From positions 62,001 to 126,000 of the forward strand of contig NZ_FOQL01000002.1 in NCBI RefSeq assembly GCF_900113745.1: a stretch of DNA of 64,000 nucleotides, written 5' to 3'. Of this stretch, positions 35,216 to 43,369 are shown piece after piece. Below the pieces are notes generated by a model. It had not been told where the DNA came from and did no database searches. It saw nothing but the letters and a program-made list of their open reading frames with translations. Position 1 is the first letter of the stretch. Each line of letters begins with the position of its first letter. A program made the position numbers and the translations under genes. Source of the DNA: Pseudomonas guineae. GTDB taxonomy: Bacteria; Pseudomonadota; Gammaproteobacteria; Pseudomonadales; Pseudomonadaceae.

Positions 35216-36217
35216 TTAGCTGACGAGGAAGCGGCGACTGCCTTCCTTGAGCTTGGTGTAACGAACTTGCAGGTGGGGTTTGTCTTTGAGTAGCTGGACT
35301 ACATCGAACGTAGTGCTGTCCTTGGCTTTCTTCCAGCTGATAAAGCCGTGGCTGAACTCTGCGCGGGTGGCTTCACCCATTGCCTGTTGCAGTATCTGCT
35401 TGAGCTGGGCTTCGCGCGTCTCCTTCTCGCTAATGGATTGGCGAACGGCCTTGAGTTCCAGATAGGCCGCTGCCAGCCCAGCTCGGCCACTGAAGTCCAC
35501 AGTCTGGCCGTTGTCTACCGGATAGAGCGCGCGCAGTGCCATTTCAGCTGAGGCTGAGCCATCGGCCGGCGGTGGCGTATCGGTTTCTACGAAGTGCCAG
35601 AACTTGCGCTCCAGCTCAATCAGCCGAGCAATCATCTGCTCGTCGCGTTCAATACGGTGGATCTCCAGCGTTTGGCCACCCAGCAATACAGCCACATCCG
35701 CAGCTTTCTTACCGGTGACGGCGAGCTGGTGCATTACCTGCAACTGCACATATTCGGGTACGCCTTCCTTCCATAGGCGTGCACCGTTTATGCCGGCCGT
35801 TTTGCATTCAAGGATCTGCACATCGTCAGCACCGATGACCTCACGGTCGATGTTGGCCAGCATCCAGGACAGCTCTGGATCAGGGTGCTGCAGCACGGCG
35901 TTAATGCGCCGCACTTTGTTCTTGGTGCGTTTGCTGTAATGCCAGGCCACGACCGGTTCCAGCACATTGCCCCAGTACATAGGGCTTTCTTCATCGTGCG
36001 GATCGGCCTTCGGTAATGCGGTGTCGCGACCGGTTTTCTCCAGCCACAGCTCCAGCTGCGACTTGTAGGGATTTAGGCCAACAGCTGCGCCGGCATCCGA
36101 GCTGCCGATACCCTGTTTACGCACGGCCAACCAATCTTCACGCGGTAGTTCCTTGGTACTGATCAAGCGCAGCGCCGTGCGCGGTTTGCTGGCGCTGGTA
36201 GTCGCTAGTGTCTTCAT
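35216..36217 (-). CDS. YqaJ-like viral recombinase / lambda exonuclease-family nuclease
   Basis: 333 residues with GCAGGAG before the ATG. The N-terminal YqaJ domain (about 25-180) has GIGSSDAGAAVGLNPYKSQLELWLEKTGR, the typical start of this family, then the catalytic DREV, ILECKTA (E-x-K) and VQLQVMHQLAVTG segments of the PD-(D/E)XK fold. Such enzymes resect double-stranded DNA 5'-3' and usually work with a single-strand annealing protein, which I do not see nearby. The C-terminal part is helical with a coiled coil. It sits between the DUF932 gene and the Gp3-like gene, each separated by a terminator-like hairpin. Confidence 0.9.
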   Translation of the reverse strand: MKTLATTSASKPRTALRLISTKELPREDWLAVRKQGIGSSDAGAAVGLNPYKSQLELWLEKTGRDTALPKADPHDEESPMYWGNVLEPVVAWHYSKRTKNKVRRINAVLQHPDPELSWMLANIDREVIGADDVQILECKTAGINGARLWKEGVPEYVQLQVMHQLAVTGKKAADVAVLLGGQTLEIHRIERDEQMIARLIELERKFWHFVETDTPPPADGSASAEMALRALYPVDNGQTVDFSGRAGLAAAYLELKAVRQSISEKETREAQLKQILQQAMGEATRAEFSHGFISWKKAKDSTTFDVVQLLKDKPHLQVRYTKLKEGSRRFLVS

Positions 36218-36236
36218 GATGAGCTCCTGCAGGCAT

Positions 36237-36270
36237 AAAAGCGCCCGACCAGCACAAGGCTGACCGGGCG
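36237..36270 (-). terminator. Terminator or attenuator between the DUF932 and YqaJ genes
   Basis: On the minus strand a 12-bp stem (36242-36253 with 36259-36270, two wobbles) with a 5-base loop is followed by CTTTTA. It lies 20 bp after the DUF932 stop and just before the YqaJ ribosome site. Confidence 0.75.
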
Positions 36271-36289
36271 TTATTGAGTGGAGTGAGGG

Positions 36290-37258
36290 TTAAGCGGCAA
36301 GCGTGAGTGCAGCGTCCAGTGCGCGTTGCTTTATCTGTGCGCCTTGGCCGAACCAAGCTGAGTCCAGGCGGTACTCAGTGCTGCGAGCACGGCGTTCGTG
36401 GTCGACGTACTCCGTGACTGCGTTGAGCAGGCCCCATGCAGTACCGCGCGCCGACTCCAGCTGACTGCCACGGCCACGCCCTTCATACAGCTCCTGCACT
36501 TTGCGCAGAGCGCGTTCGTTGGGAAGCTGCTCGGGTAACTGGCTGTTCGGATTGACGTCGCACATGACGTTCATGAAGAAGCCCATCGCCTCATGCCACT
36601 GCACCTTGCGTTCAGCCAGGTGGCGCATGCGGTACATAAAGTCATCCCATTGCGAGACAACGATACCCAGCTGCTTTTTGACTGCCTGTGAGTTGAAGCG
36701 CGTGTTGTGCGGGACTTTGATGGCACGGCTGGTGCCGTCCAGAGCGATAGTCAGGGTGTTGTTGCACACCACACGAACGGTGGTTGGCGTTGCTGTAGTG
36801 GCTAGCGTGCCGTCACAGGACGTGGCCAGCAGTAGGTAGCCATTTACCTGGTCATTACCTTTGATCGACGTGCCTTGCCCTGTACGTGCCAGTGCCCAGA
36901 ACTTACGCCCCCCTTTGAGCACGCCAGCTGTTTCCAGCTCGTAGCCGGAAACCTCGGTCAGATCTCGATAGAACTCCAAGACTTCCCGTGGCTGCACGGT
37001 TTGGTAACGCTGGGAAACCACCGACAGCGGTGCCTTGGTGTCCGAGCGGAACAGTACCTTTTGTTCTGGGAAAGAATGAATACTTCCCAAGTGGGCAATG
37101 GCGTCTGCTTTGAAATGCACAGGACTTTCCTGGATCTGCCAGTCCATGCCGGCTTCGCGCTGCCAGATTTCGATGGGCTGTTTCTTGGGAAGATTGTTGC
37201 CCAGACCGTGCCACGGGGTAGCGCCGACGTAGGCCATTTGTTCGATTTGATGAGCCAT
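36290..37258 (-). CDS. DUF932 family protein
   Basis: 322 residues starting MAHQIEQMAYVGATPWHGLG at 37258; an upstream in-frame start at 37384 adds 42 residues of low-complexity type and overlaps the gene before, so I reject it. The N-terminal pattern PWHGLGNNL and the segments SVVSQRYQTVQPREVLEF and VRVVCNNTLTIAL are hallmarks of DUF932, a family carried by plasmids, phages and ICEs that resembles LGT/TIGR03299 phage proteins. The function is unknown. It is one of the standard accessory genes travelling with YqaJ and RadC in Pseudomonas islands. Confidence 0.9.
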   Translation of the reverse strand: MAHQIEQMAYVGATPWHGLGNNLPKKQPIEIWQREAGMDWQIQESPVHFKADAIAHLGSIHSFPEQKVLFRSDTKAPLSVVSQRYQTVQPREVLEFYRDLTEVSGYELETAGVLKGGRKFWALARTGQGTSIKGNDQVNGYLLLATSCDGTLATTATPTTVRVVCNNTLTIALDGTSRAIKVPHNTRFNSQAVKKQLGIVVSQWDDFMYRMRHLAERKVQWHEAMGFFMNVMCDVNPNSQLPEQLPNERALRKVQELYEGRGRGSQLESARGTAWGLLNAVTEYVDHERRARSTEYRLDSAWFGQGAQIKQRALDAALTLAA

Positions 37259-37353
37259 GGTTGAGATTCCATTGGGTGCAAGCCGGCATAAAGCGCCGCG
37301 CACAGCGCAGCACAGTCCGGACGATATGGATAGAAAAGAGAGATGCGGCCCGA

Positions 37354-37683
37354 TCACGCCGGTAGGTTGAAGCGGTGATCGCAAAGCAAGCAGAGGTTGT
37401 TAGATAGGACGTGACGGTCGAGCGTATCGCCCAGCTGCGCGCCGAGCGCACAACCACCAATACCGCCGGCCAGACCGCCGAGAATGGCACCTGACACGTA
37501 GCCTAGAGTGATGCCGAAAGGTCCTGCGATAGTGCCAATCAGCGCACCTGCCGGACCTCCAGCCAATGCAGCGCTGACGCCACGCGCAACACCGCCTAAG
37601 GTGCCGATGGCTGCGCCAACTTTCATGGCTTGATGGAATGAAGCAACTTTGGGTGAGTGACAGCGGGGACACTGCAATGACAT
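37354..37683 (-). CDS. Glycine-zipper protein with terminal zinc-ribbon cysteines
   Basis: 109 residues, with AAGAAGG upstream. CPRC near residue 5 and CLLC near residue 98 could pair as a four-cysteine zinc ribbon. Between them lie about 75 residues of glycine/alanine-rich hydrophobic sequence (GGVARGVSAALAGGPAGALI and onward), a glycine-zipper membrane segment. The protein might bring two zinc half-sites together across a hairpin of membrane helices. I know no function. It is in the minus-strand accessory module upstream of the DUF932 gene. Confidence 0.7.
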   Translation of the reverse strand: MSLQCPRCHSPKVASFHQAMKVGAAIGTLGGVARGVSAALAGGPAGALIGTIAGPFGITLGYVSGAILGGLAGGIGGCALGAQLGDTLDRHVLSNNLCLLCDHRFNLPA

Positions 37684-37911
37684 GGGACGAACCTTCTTGG
37701 TGGTGATGTCATTGCAGTAATGTGTGGCTGAGATTTATTGGAGTCTGTTTCTGTCGATTTTGATTGGATCAGTGCAATTTTGGTGTTCAAACAGAGCTCA
37801 GTCGACTGAGGGCTGCACGAGGGGCAGGTGGCCTTGTGCCGCAAATTATGGATAAATAAGAACGCCGGCAATGCCGGCGTTGATGAAGTAATATCTCAAG
37901 TAACTTCTGAG
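37684..37911. other. Intergenic region with a 21-bp palindrome
   Basis: A short non-coding stretch with the perfect palindrome at 37861-37881 (10-bp arms, 1-base centre). It lies 31 bp beyond the stop of the DUF3987 gene and is the probable terminator of that gene, although the T-run is weak. Nothing else is visible. Confidence 0.5.
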
Positions 37912-39336
37912 TTAATAAATAATTTCAATTCTTGTTGGTTTGTGGTTAGTTAGCTCACGAACTCTCCCAGTCCTAATTAGGCAGTCCAGTACTGGGCCCA
38001 ACTTGATAATCGATCTAAGTTTTGCTGGGCCGTAGCGGAGAATAGTATTTTTATCCACGTATGGAAATACTTTAGAACCTTTAGTTCTGGCCTGTAACCA
38101 ATTCAGGAGTATTTCGGCATCATTCTCGATTTTTGGCATGAACATAAACTTCTTTCTGAAGGTTTTTGAGCAATGGAAGGCAATATGCTCCGCTGCCTTT
38201 AGTTCTTTTAATGTTATAACTCTCGTGCCATGTTCAAAAAAATGTAGTGACGCAGCAATTCTTGCAATATTCTCGCTCAGTTTTGAGGCGTGGTCTTTTG
38301 AACGATCAAATTCTCCACCTTCTTGTAGCCCAGCCTCTATACGGTTATAAGTTGAAATCCACCAGTCTTCAGCATCGGGATCGAATTCAATTAGAATTTT
38401 CTCACTTGATAGGTTGTTTAGCATTTCAGCATTTTTTGTGAGTAGAAATTTAACCTTTTCCGTATATTTATCCAGGGCGCTGTTGTTCATGATGCGATTG
38501 GAAATGAATCTGGTGCCTTGAGTTGATTCTGGCTGAAAGGTTAATGATCTAGACAGTAGGCCGACGGATCGAGCAAGGTGACCTTTACCTTCTAGGTAAT
38601 CATGCAGTACTTCATGTTGTAGCATCATGCATATAGTTAAACGTGCGTCATGCAACGAACATCCCTCAACAGAGGCTCGATCTACTTCAATATTGGTGCC
38701 ACTCCATAGAGCATTGATCTTACCAAAATCATTAAGTGCACCTTTAAGGATTGATATTCCTTCGCTTGACATCAGTGCTGCGGATGGACTGTCCAGTCTC
38801 ATGCCTTTTAGCAGGGCTGCCATGGTTGCGTCTTCGTAGATAAGCTTCATTCCTCGGGGACGTTCTGGCTTCTTTTCTTGGTGGAGGAGTAATTCTTTCT
38901 CTAACATTAAGTATTCATCTGAGTCTATAGGCTCTTTTGCCATGTCGACTTGGATTTTTTTCTTTCTAACTTCCCATGCATCAATTCGAATCGTCCAAAT
39001 CCCAAGCGCCTTTTTATGCAACGCTAGATACGCTCGAACAGCTTCCCAGATGTAAGCAAGTAGAATACTTTCGACAGTGGTTTTTCGCTCCCCAGAGGCA
39101 GCTATCAAGATGATAATAAGTGAGACGGGACCAATCATTCCGCCTGGTCTTTGTACATTTATTAGTTGTTGGGTCAGTAGGGATATAACTGAAAGCACTG
39201 AAGCTAAAACTAGCTCAATCGGGGCTTGTGTTCTTTCCGATAGTTCAATGACTAGTTCCTTGACTAAAGGAAACGCATCTAAGTGATCTAGATTTATTGA
39301 TTCGTGAGCGTAATGGCTTTTATCACTGTTTGACAT
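37912..39336 (-). CDS. DUF3987 (YfjI-like) protein
   Basis: 474 residues with AAGGACA before the ATG. It matches DUF3987: an N-terminal helical part, then LIIILIAASGERKTTVES near residue 80, a P-loop-like ASGERKT, followed by a long charged helical segment and MKLIYEDATMAALLKGM. The family is typical of small integrative elements with AlpA and resembles primase/helicase-like replication proteins; its activity is not established. The base composition is clearly more AT-rich than the flanking defence genes, suggesting a different origin. It follows the AlpA gene in the same orientation. Confidence 0.85.
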   Translation of the reverse strand: MSNSDKSHYAHESINLDHLDAFPLVKELVIELSERTQAPIELVLASVLSVISLLTQQLINVQRPGGMIGPVSLIIILIAASGERKTTVESILLAYIWEAVRAYLALHKKALGIWTIRIDAWEVRKKKIQVDMAKEPIDSDEYLMLEKELLLHQEKKPERPRGMKLIYEDATMAALLKGMRLDSPSAALMSSEGISILKGALNDFGKINALWSGTNIEVDRASVEGCSLHDARLTICMMLQHEVLHDYLEGKGHLARSVGLLSRSLTFQPESTQGTRFISNRIMNNSALDKYTEKVKFLLTKNAEMLNNLSSEKILIEFDPDAEDWWISTYNRIEAGLQEGGEFDRSKDHASKLSENIARIAASLHFFEHGTRVITLKELKAAEHIAFHCSKTFRKKFMFMPKIENDAEILLNWLQARTKGSKVFPYVDKNTILRYGPAKLRSIIKLGPVLDCLIRTGRVRELTNHKPTRIEIIY

Positions 39337-39480
39337 TTTGTGTCCTTATTTAGCGGTTTGTTGGTGTTAAGTGGCTGCCAGAAAATCAGGTAATCATGCT
39401 GCCCGCCCCAAGCGCTGAGGTATTAGCGTCCGGGCTCGCACTGGCTGAATTCGGATTGCCGGTTTACTTTTTGGCGACCG

Positions 39481-39509
39481 CTTATCACTGAATAAAATTC
39501 AGTGATAAG
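39481..39509. promoter_or_regulatory. Perfect 13-bp inverted repeat over the alpA stop codon
   Basis: CTTATCACTGAAT and its exact complement are separated by three A, with the alpA stop codon inside the right arm. No T-run follows on the minus strand, so this may be a protein-binding or RNA-processing hairpin and not a standard terminator. Confidence 0.55.
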
Positions 39510-39804
39510 TTCGGCTTTCTATCCAGGCTAATACTTCTGACTCTCGCCAGCCGACAGCACCGCCTTTCGTTCTCGATGAAAGACGTATCTTTTTTGGAAA
39601 AGATGCGTCATGTCTGGGTGACTTCGGGTTAATCCAGTCGTATATGCAGGATCGTGAAACGGATAGCATCTTGGTTAGCATGCTGAGTCGTATTATTCGA
39701 TTTTCAATATCTTGAAATTTATCAATCTTCATGTAGTGAGTATGCTCGGAAGAGCCATTGCTCAATAAGTTATTAACCTGCTTTGCATCTTGTTTGCTAT
39801 TCAT
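39499..39804 (-). CDS. AlpA-type excisionase / regulator
   Basis: 101 residues from ATG 39804, chosen because GAGGAA lies 7 bases upstream; a start at 39819 would add five residues. The C-terminal 65 residues form a MerR-like AlpA/excisionase winged helix: IRLSMLTKMLSVSRSCIYDW with the recognition helix, then FPKKIRLSSRTKGGAVGWRESEV with the wing and the W-x-x-x-E-V-x-x-W ending. The N-terminal 40 residues are hydrophilic and extra to the family. AlpA proteins act as directionality factors or activators of the integrase in islands. Here it heads the minus-strand module and is the best candidate partner of the integrase at the right end. Confidence 0.85.
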   Translation of the reverse strand: MNSKQDAKQVNNLLSNGSSEHTHYMKIDKFQDIENRIIRLSMLTKMLSVSRSCIYDWINPKSPRHDASFPKKIRLSSRTKGGAVGWRESEVLAWIESRTYH

Positions 39805-40196
39805 GTGCGGCTTCCTCATCTGGTCATGCCAATGCTAGATAGCTGCGGAGGGCATTTGACCTGCTTTGCTTCCAGTATTTTCTAGCCGCCAAGCAGGGGT
39901 ATTGATTTCTTTTGTTTTTTATGGTTTTGATTTTTTCTAGCGATTGCTTTGGTTGCGGGGGTATGGAAAAAGCCGCTACAGCTGCTACATCTGGGTGGCT
40001 TGTAGCTATGCTCAGAGGAATGTGGGCCGGCGCATCTGGGTAGATATCGATCCAGGTGTCATGAGATCCTGAGGGCGATTCGCATGGGGCTCGACGATTT
40101 TCGGGCTATGTCAGCTTCTGCTCGGGCGTGGTTTTTTTGCTTAGGAGGGCGGTCGCGATATGGTTGCTTATATGGAACTGCAGTAAGAGAGGAATT
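39805..40196. other. Intergenic region, divergent promoters
   Basis: About 390 bp between alpA (minus) and the Nudix-like gene (plus). It is AT-rich around 39900-39945 with long T-runs. It includes small inverted arms GCTACA/TGTAGC at about 39975-40010. No gene is supported. Confidence 0.5.
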
Positions 40197-41306
40197 ATGA
40201 AGTCTGTTATGCCTAGTGCGGTAAATTTCGGGGCGTCAGCTTACGGCGGTTTTATAGTTAATGATTCTGGTCGAATTTTAATGCGCAAGGATTTGCAGTT
40301 GGGGCATGGTTACTTTTTCAGGTGGCGTCATGATTCTCACGTTACACCTGAGCAGCTTGTAATCTCTGGCATGCATACTGAGGCTGGGTTGGATGTAGAG
40401 ATAGTTGAGGTTTTAGATGGGGTTTGTTTTTGTGACATGGGGCAGCTTGCAAATATAGTAGTGCAATGCGTAACGCCGCCTTCTGAGGTGGCTTGCGAAG
40501 AATTTGGAGTCCGATGGGTAGGGTTTGATAAGGCACAGAAACTTATTTTTGATGGCAGGGGTGAGATGGATTTTGACGCTGAGTTAGTTACTCTTAATAC
40601 CGCTCGGCTTTGGTATATGAATCGTAGGAAAAGTGATATTGAATCCGCTATGGATTCTGATCATAAAGTGCATTACGCAAGATTTAATATTTTGTGTGAT
40701 GAGGTTCATAATGAATTATCAAGGTGTCCGAACTTTGCTGGCAATGGTGATGGAGTTTTCTCTTCATTTATACAGTCTGTTTTTAAGAGTGCTGCTCGTC
40801 AAATTATGTCAGATGGCTTTGAGGAGTATTTATCGGATCAGATTGGTCGGGTAAAGAAGCCTAAGCGCTCTAAGGTATATGAAAATGACCTGAGAAATTT
40901 GATTTGTATATTTATAACTGCGGCATATGATTATTTTAGCTTGAAAGAATACGATCAATTTTCGGCGGCCTGCGACCGCGTCTCTGGTTACCTGATGTTG
41001 TATCGCGGAATTTATGTGAAAACCTCACCGAATATATGGGCACGTGCGGTTGCGGGAGGCTATGGCCAGGCTGAGATGAGAAAGAAGGTTGTTGATGCTA
41101 TTATTCATGTCTTGGCTTTAAAGGGGCCGTATCGAAAAAGAAATCGACTAGATATGATTGTTGACAAAATTTGTGATGATGTGTCTGCGGCCTTAATTGA
41201 GAAACAGTTAAGTCATCCGAAAGATCGGGATGATTTGCGTCATTTGATCAATATAACAATTTCTGAAAATAAGAAAGCACAAAATATTTTGAAAGAGCGA
41301 TGCTAG
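40197..41306 (+). CDS. Protein with a degenerate Nudix-like domain and long helical C-terminus
   Basis: 369 residues from ATG 40197, with AGAGGAA upstream; an upstream GTG-type extension looks non-coding. Residues about 10-130 resemble a Nudix fold: GGFIVNDSGRILMRKD, then GYFFRWRHDSHVTPEQL and ISGMHTEAGLDVE at the place of the Nudix box. The box consensus is largely lost: the REUxEE part reads SGMHTE, leaving one of the three key glutamates. It is therefore probably a ligand-binding pseudoenzyme. Residues about 140-369 are helical with no motif I know. The gene is much more AT-rich than the island average, has its own orientation and sits at a common cargo position between alpA and the integrase. 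A defence or regulatory role is possible but unproven. Confidence 0.65.
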   Translation: MKSVMPSAVNFGASAYGGFIVNDSGRILMRKDLQLGHGYFFRWRHDSHVTPEQLVISGMHTEAGLDVEIVEVLDGVCFCDMGQLANIVVQCVTPPSEVACEEFGVRWVGFDKAQKLIFDGRGEMDFDAELVTLNTARLWYMNRRKSDIESAMDSDHKVHYARFNILCDEVHNELSRCPNFAGNGDGVFSSFIQSVFKSAARQIMSDGFEEYLSDQIGRVKKPKRSKVYENDLRNLICIFITAAYDYFSLKEYDQFSAACDRVSGYLMLYRGIYVKTSPNIWARAVAGGYGQAEMRKKVVDAIIHVLALKGPYRKRNRLDMIVDKICDDVSAALIEKQLSHPKDRDDLRHLINITISENKKAQNILKERC

Positions 41307-41377
41307 TGATTTATAAGAGCCGCATTGTAATAAGTTTATGGTTAATTTATTAATATTTATGTCTTTGTCTGTTTTCT

Positions 41378-42745
41378 CTAATCATGGTCTTGGGGTTGTA
41401 TTTGGCCGGTGTTACTTATTAGGTAGTCGAGGCGTGCCCCAAGTTTATTCCATGCATCTGTCATTTCCTTTTTGTAACTATGTCTTTGGTAAGTTCTCTT
41501 TACCTTGTTCTCCTCCGTATGGTTGAGGCACCTTTCGGCAACTTCAGGTAATACCCCTAGGGCTGTCATTGTTGTTGCTCCTGTTCTCCTAAGATCATGA
41601 GGTGTCCATTTCCCTGCTTTCAGGATGAGTGACTGAGATTTAGAACTTCGGTTGCTCATAATTTTTTGGTCTGTTTGGCGTTGTCTATCGCTTAATTGTT
41701 TGGTTACGGTTTTTGTGCAAACAGGTCCGCTATTTCTGGTGTTCGGGTAGCACCATTCGCTTTTGGAGTTCAGTGCTTGGAGGCGTTTGAATTGCTTCAA
41801 CGAGAACTCAGAAAGAACGATGTTGTGGGCTTTGCCGTTTTTACTGTTTTCTGCAGGAATCCACCAATTTCTGTGAGTTAGGTCGACGTTTTCCCAGCGG
41901 GCATTCATCAACTCGCCGATGCGGCAGCAGGTGGATAATGCAATCCAGATTGCAGCGTCTGTCGAGGGAAGCAGACCTGCTTCCGGGACAAGTTTTGCTA
42001 GTAAGCGGATTTCCTCCTCACTCAGAATTCTGTCGCGCTCAATATCTTTACCGCCTATTTTGGCTTTACGAATGCTTGCGGTCGGGTCGTATTCAATCAG
42101 GTCGCGATCTACTGCAAACCTGAACATTTGCCGCATAAGGGAAAAGGCTATCTTTGCTGCCCGGTTGACTCCTCGAGCTAGCATTGTGTCCGTGACCTCA
42201 GTGATATGTCCCTTCTTAACATCACCTACGGCCATTTCGCCTAGGACGGGTAGTACGTCTTTCTGAAACATTCGACGTACCTCGGCGCCTCCATCTTTAC
42301 GGTTAATGAGGTCGACCTTGGCCCAGTGTTCAAACAGATCAGTGACCGTTTTTCGTGCAAGCTGTCTGGCGTGCTCTGCTTCTATGCCCGCTTTCTCTGT
42401 GGCTAGGCGGGCCTGTTCTGCCTCCAAGGCAGTTGTTCGTGCATATTCTTCAGCTTGGATGTGTTCCCTAAGGTCACGGGCACCGCTTTGATAAAGTCTG
42501 GATAGCTCCCCGGCCTTTACGCGTGCTTCCTTAAGGGTTAGACCATCTATCCCAGCGGAGTCATAGGTCCCGAGTGGAAGGAAGACGCGCTCGCTATTTG
42601 AGTTCGTGTACCGAAAGTAAAAGTGGCGCTCTCCGTTGGGGCGTAGTCTGGCCATGAATCGACCGCAACCACGTGGTGCGTCCTCAATTAGCCAGCTCGG
42701 CTTTTCTGCTTTAGCTCCCATTTGCTTGTCGGTAATTGTGGTCAT
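41378..42745 (-). CDS. int: Tyrosine recombinase (island integrase)
   Basis: 455 residues. The N-terminal arm-binding domain (about 1-100, with RFMARLRPNGERHFYFRYTNS) is followed by a glutamate- and alanine-rich coiled coil (about 105-150), a core-binding domain, and the catalytic domain from about 250. Catalytic residues are visible as R in TCCRIGELM, H-x-x-R in PHDLRRTGA, and the C-terminal Y in VKRTYQRHSY with a preceding NHT. It would recombine the 45-bp tRNA-Pro repeats. It lies 168 bp inside attR and reads inward, at the end away from the intact tRNA, which is less common. The direct repeats at 42765-42785 overlap its promoter region. Confidence 0.95.
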   Translation of the reverse strand: MTTITDKQMGAKAEKPSWLIEDAPRGCGRFMARLRPNGERHFYFRYTNSNSERVFLPLGTYDSAGIDGLTLKEARVKAGELSRLYQSGARDLREHIQAEEYARTTALEAEQARLATEKAGIEAEHARQLARKTVTDLFEHWAKVDLINRKDGGAEVRRMFQKDVLPVLGEMAVGDVKKGHITEVTDTMLARGVNRAAKIAFSLMRQMFRFAVDRDLIEYDPTASIRKAKIGGKDIERDRILSEEEIRLLAKLVPEAGLLPSTDAAIWIALSTCCRIGELMNARWENVDLTHRNWWIPAENSKNGKAHNIVLSEFSLKQFKRLQALNSKSEWCYPNTRNSGPVCTKTVTKQLSDRQRQTDQKIMSNRSSKSQSLILKAGKWTPHDLRRTGATTMTALGVLPEVAERCLNHTEENKVKRTYQRHSYKKEMTDAWNKLGARLDYLISNTGQIQPQDHD

Positions 42746-42764
42746 TGGATCCTCTCGCCATGCT

Positions 42765-42785
42765 GGTCACCGTATGGTCACCGTT
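42765..42785 (+). repeat. Tandem GGTCACCGT repeats, right island end
   Basis: Two copies (42765-42773 and 42776-42785) start 11 bp apart, same orientation and spacing as the pair at 1878-1898. They lie 20-40 bp upstream of the integrase start and 129 bp inside attR. Candidate integrase arm sites, possibly also an autoregulatory operator. Confidence 0.65.
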
Positions 42786-42913
42786 TCTCATAGGCTTTGT
42801 TAGGATTCTATAGCATGCGATTGGACTACTAAACAGCTATAAAGCCTGAATTAACTAGGGCTTAGCTCATTTTTTGGACTTATTAGGAACGCATAGCGCA
42901 TAAATTCACCTTT

Positions 42914-42958
42914 ATGGGGTGCTAGGGGTCGAGTGTTCGAATCACTCCGTCCCGACCA
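42914..42958 (+). repeat. attR: right 45-bp attachment repeat
   Basis: An exact copy of the tRNA-Pro 3' segment at 1745-1789, without the 5' half of the tRNA. The repeat ends at the CCA and is followed by chromosomal sequence with a terminator, which was probably the original downstream flank of tRNA-Pro. Confidence 0.95.
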
Positions 42959-42974
42959 TATAATTGAATGACTT

Positions 42975-43003
42975 AGCCCGGTTCCGAAAGGTCCGGGCTT
43001 TTT
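42975..43003 (+). terminator. Displaced original tRNA-Pro terminator
   Basis: AGCCCGG (42975-42981) and CCGGGCT (42993-42999) form a stem with an inner TTCC/GG continuation, followed by five T. It lies 17 bp after the attR CCA, the place expected for the tRNA-Pro terminator before the island inserted. Confidence 0.8.
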
Positions 43004-43324
43004 CATACGCGTGACTTTTGCGTAACTTCTCCAAGTTTTACACCTGCTGCTGAATCGTCTACTTTGGCCATCGTAAGTTGGTTGAGCGGGTGGAGGTCTT
43101 GCTGATGCTGCAGTATCGGACATCCTTTTTACGGTCAGTCCAGCAATTAGTCTGACTATGCAGTTGGCCGTTTTTATGCCGGCATGCAGCCAATGGTGTC
43201 TCCGGCCGACACTATGCGCTTGCCGCGACAGGCGTTGCGAAGCCTTTGCCCAGCCATAAAAGCACTGCCTAATAAATGCACGTTTCAATGTGGGTTTACG
43301 ACAGTTAACGGATACCCATAAAAA
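43004..43324. other. Intergenic region after the island, no gene seen
   Basis: About 320 bp between the displaced terminator and the oprI terminator. Apparent minus-strand reading frames crossing attR read through the tRNA remnant and are not real. I see no RNA gene or promoter. Confidence 0.5.
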
Positions 43325-43352
43325 AGCCGACCCAGAAACTGGGTCGGCTTTT
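43325..43352 (-). terminator. oprI rho-independent terminator
   Basis: A perfect 11-bp stem (43325-43335 with 43339-43349) with loop AAA, flanked by an A-run and a T-run, so it can work in both directions. It lies 17 bp beyond the oprI stop. Confidence 0.93.
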
Positions 43353-43369
43353 CATAGCCTTGCGAGCTA

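Larger units (their letters stand above)
1790..42958. mobile_element. Genomic island of about 41.2 kb integrated in tRNA-Pro, carrying BREX and a giant-helicase operon
   Basis: The element is bounded by the exact 45-bp tRNA-Pro repeats. It carries a tyrosine integrase at its right end (41378-42745), an AlpA-type regulator, phage- or ICE-type accessory genes (YqaJ, Gp3-like, RadC/JAB, DUF932, DUF3987), an inovirus Gp2-like gene and a large defence cargo. No conjugation, capsid or relaxase gene (other than the small HUH-like Gp2 homologue) is visible, so the element is probably not self-transmissible and may depend on helper elements. The integrase lies at the end opposite the intact tRNA gene. 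The flanking genes on both sides are ordinary Pseudomonas core genes. Confidence 0.92.

Noticed and set aside
42851..43288. Minus-strand 145-codon reading frame across attR
   Set aside because: It reads through the tRNA-Pro remnant and terminator, a typical false frame at tRNA att sites.
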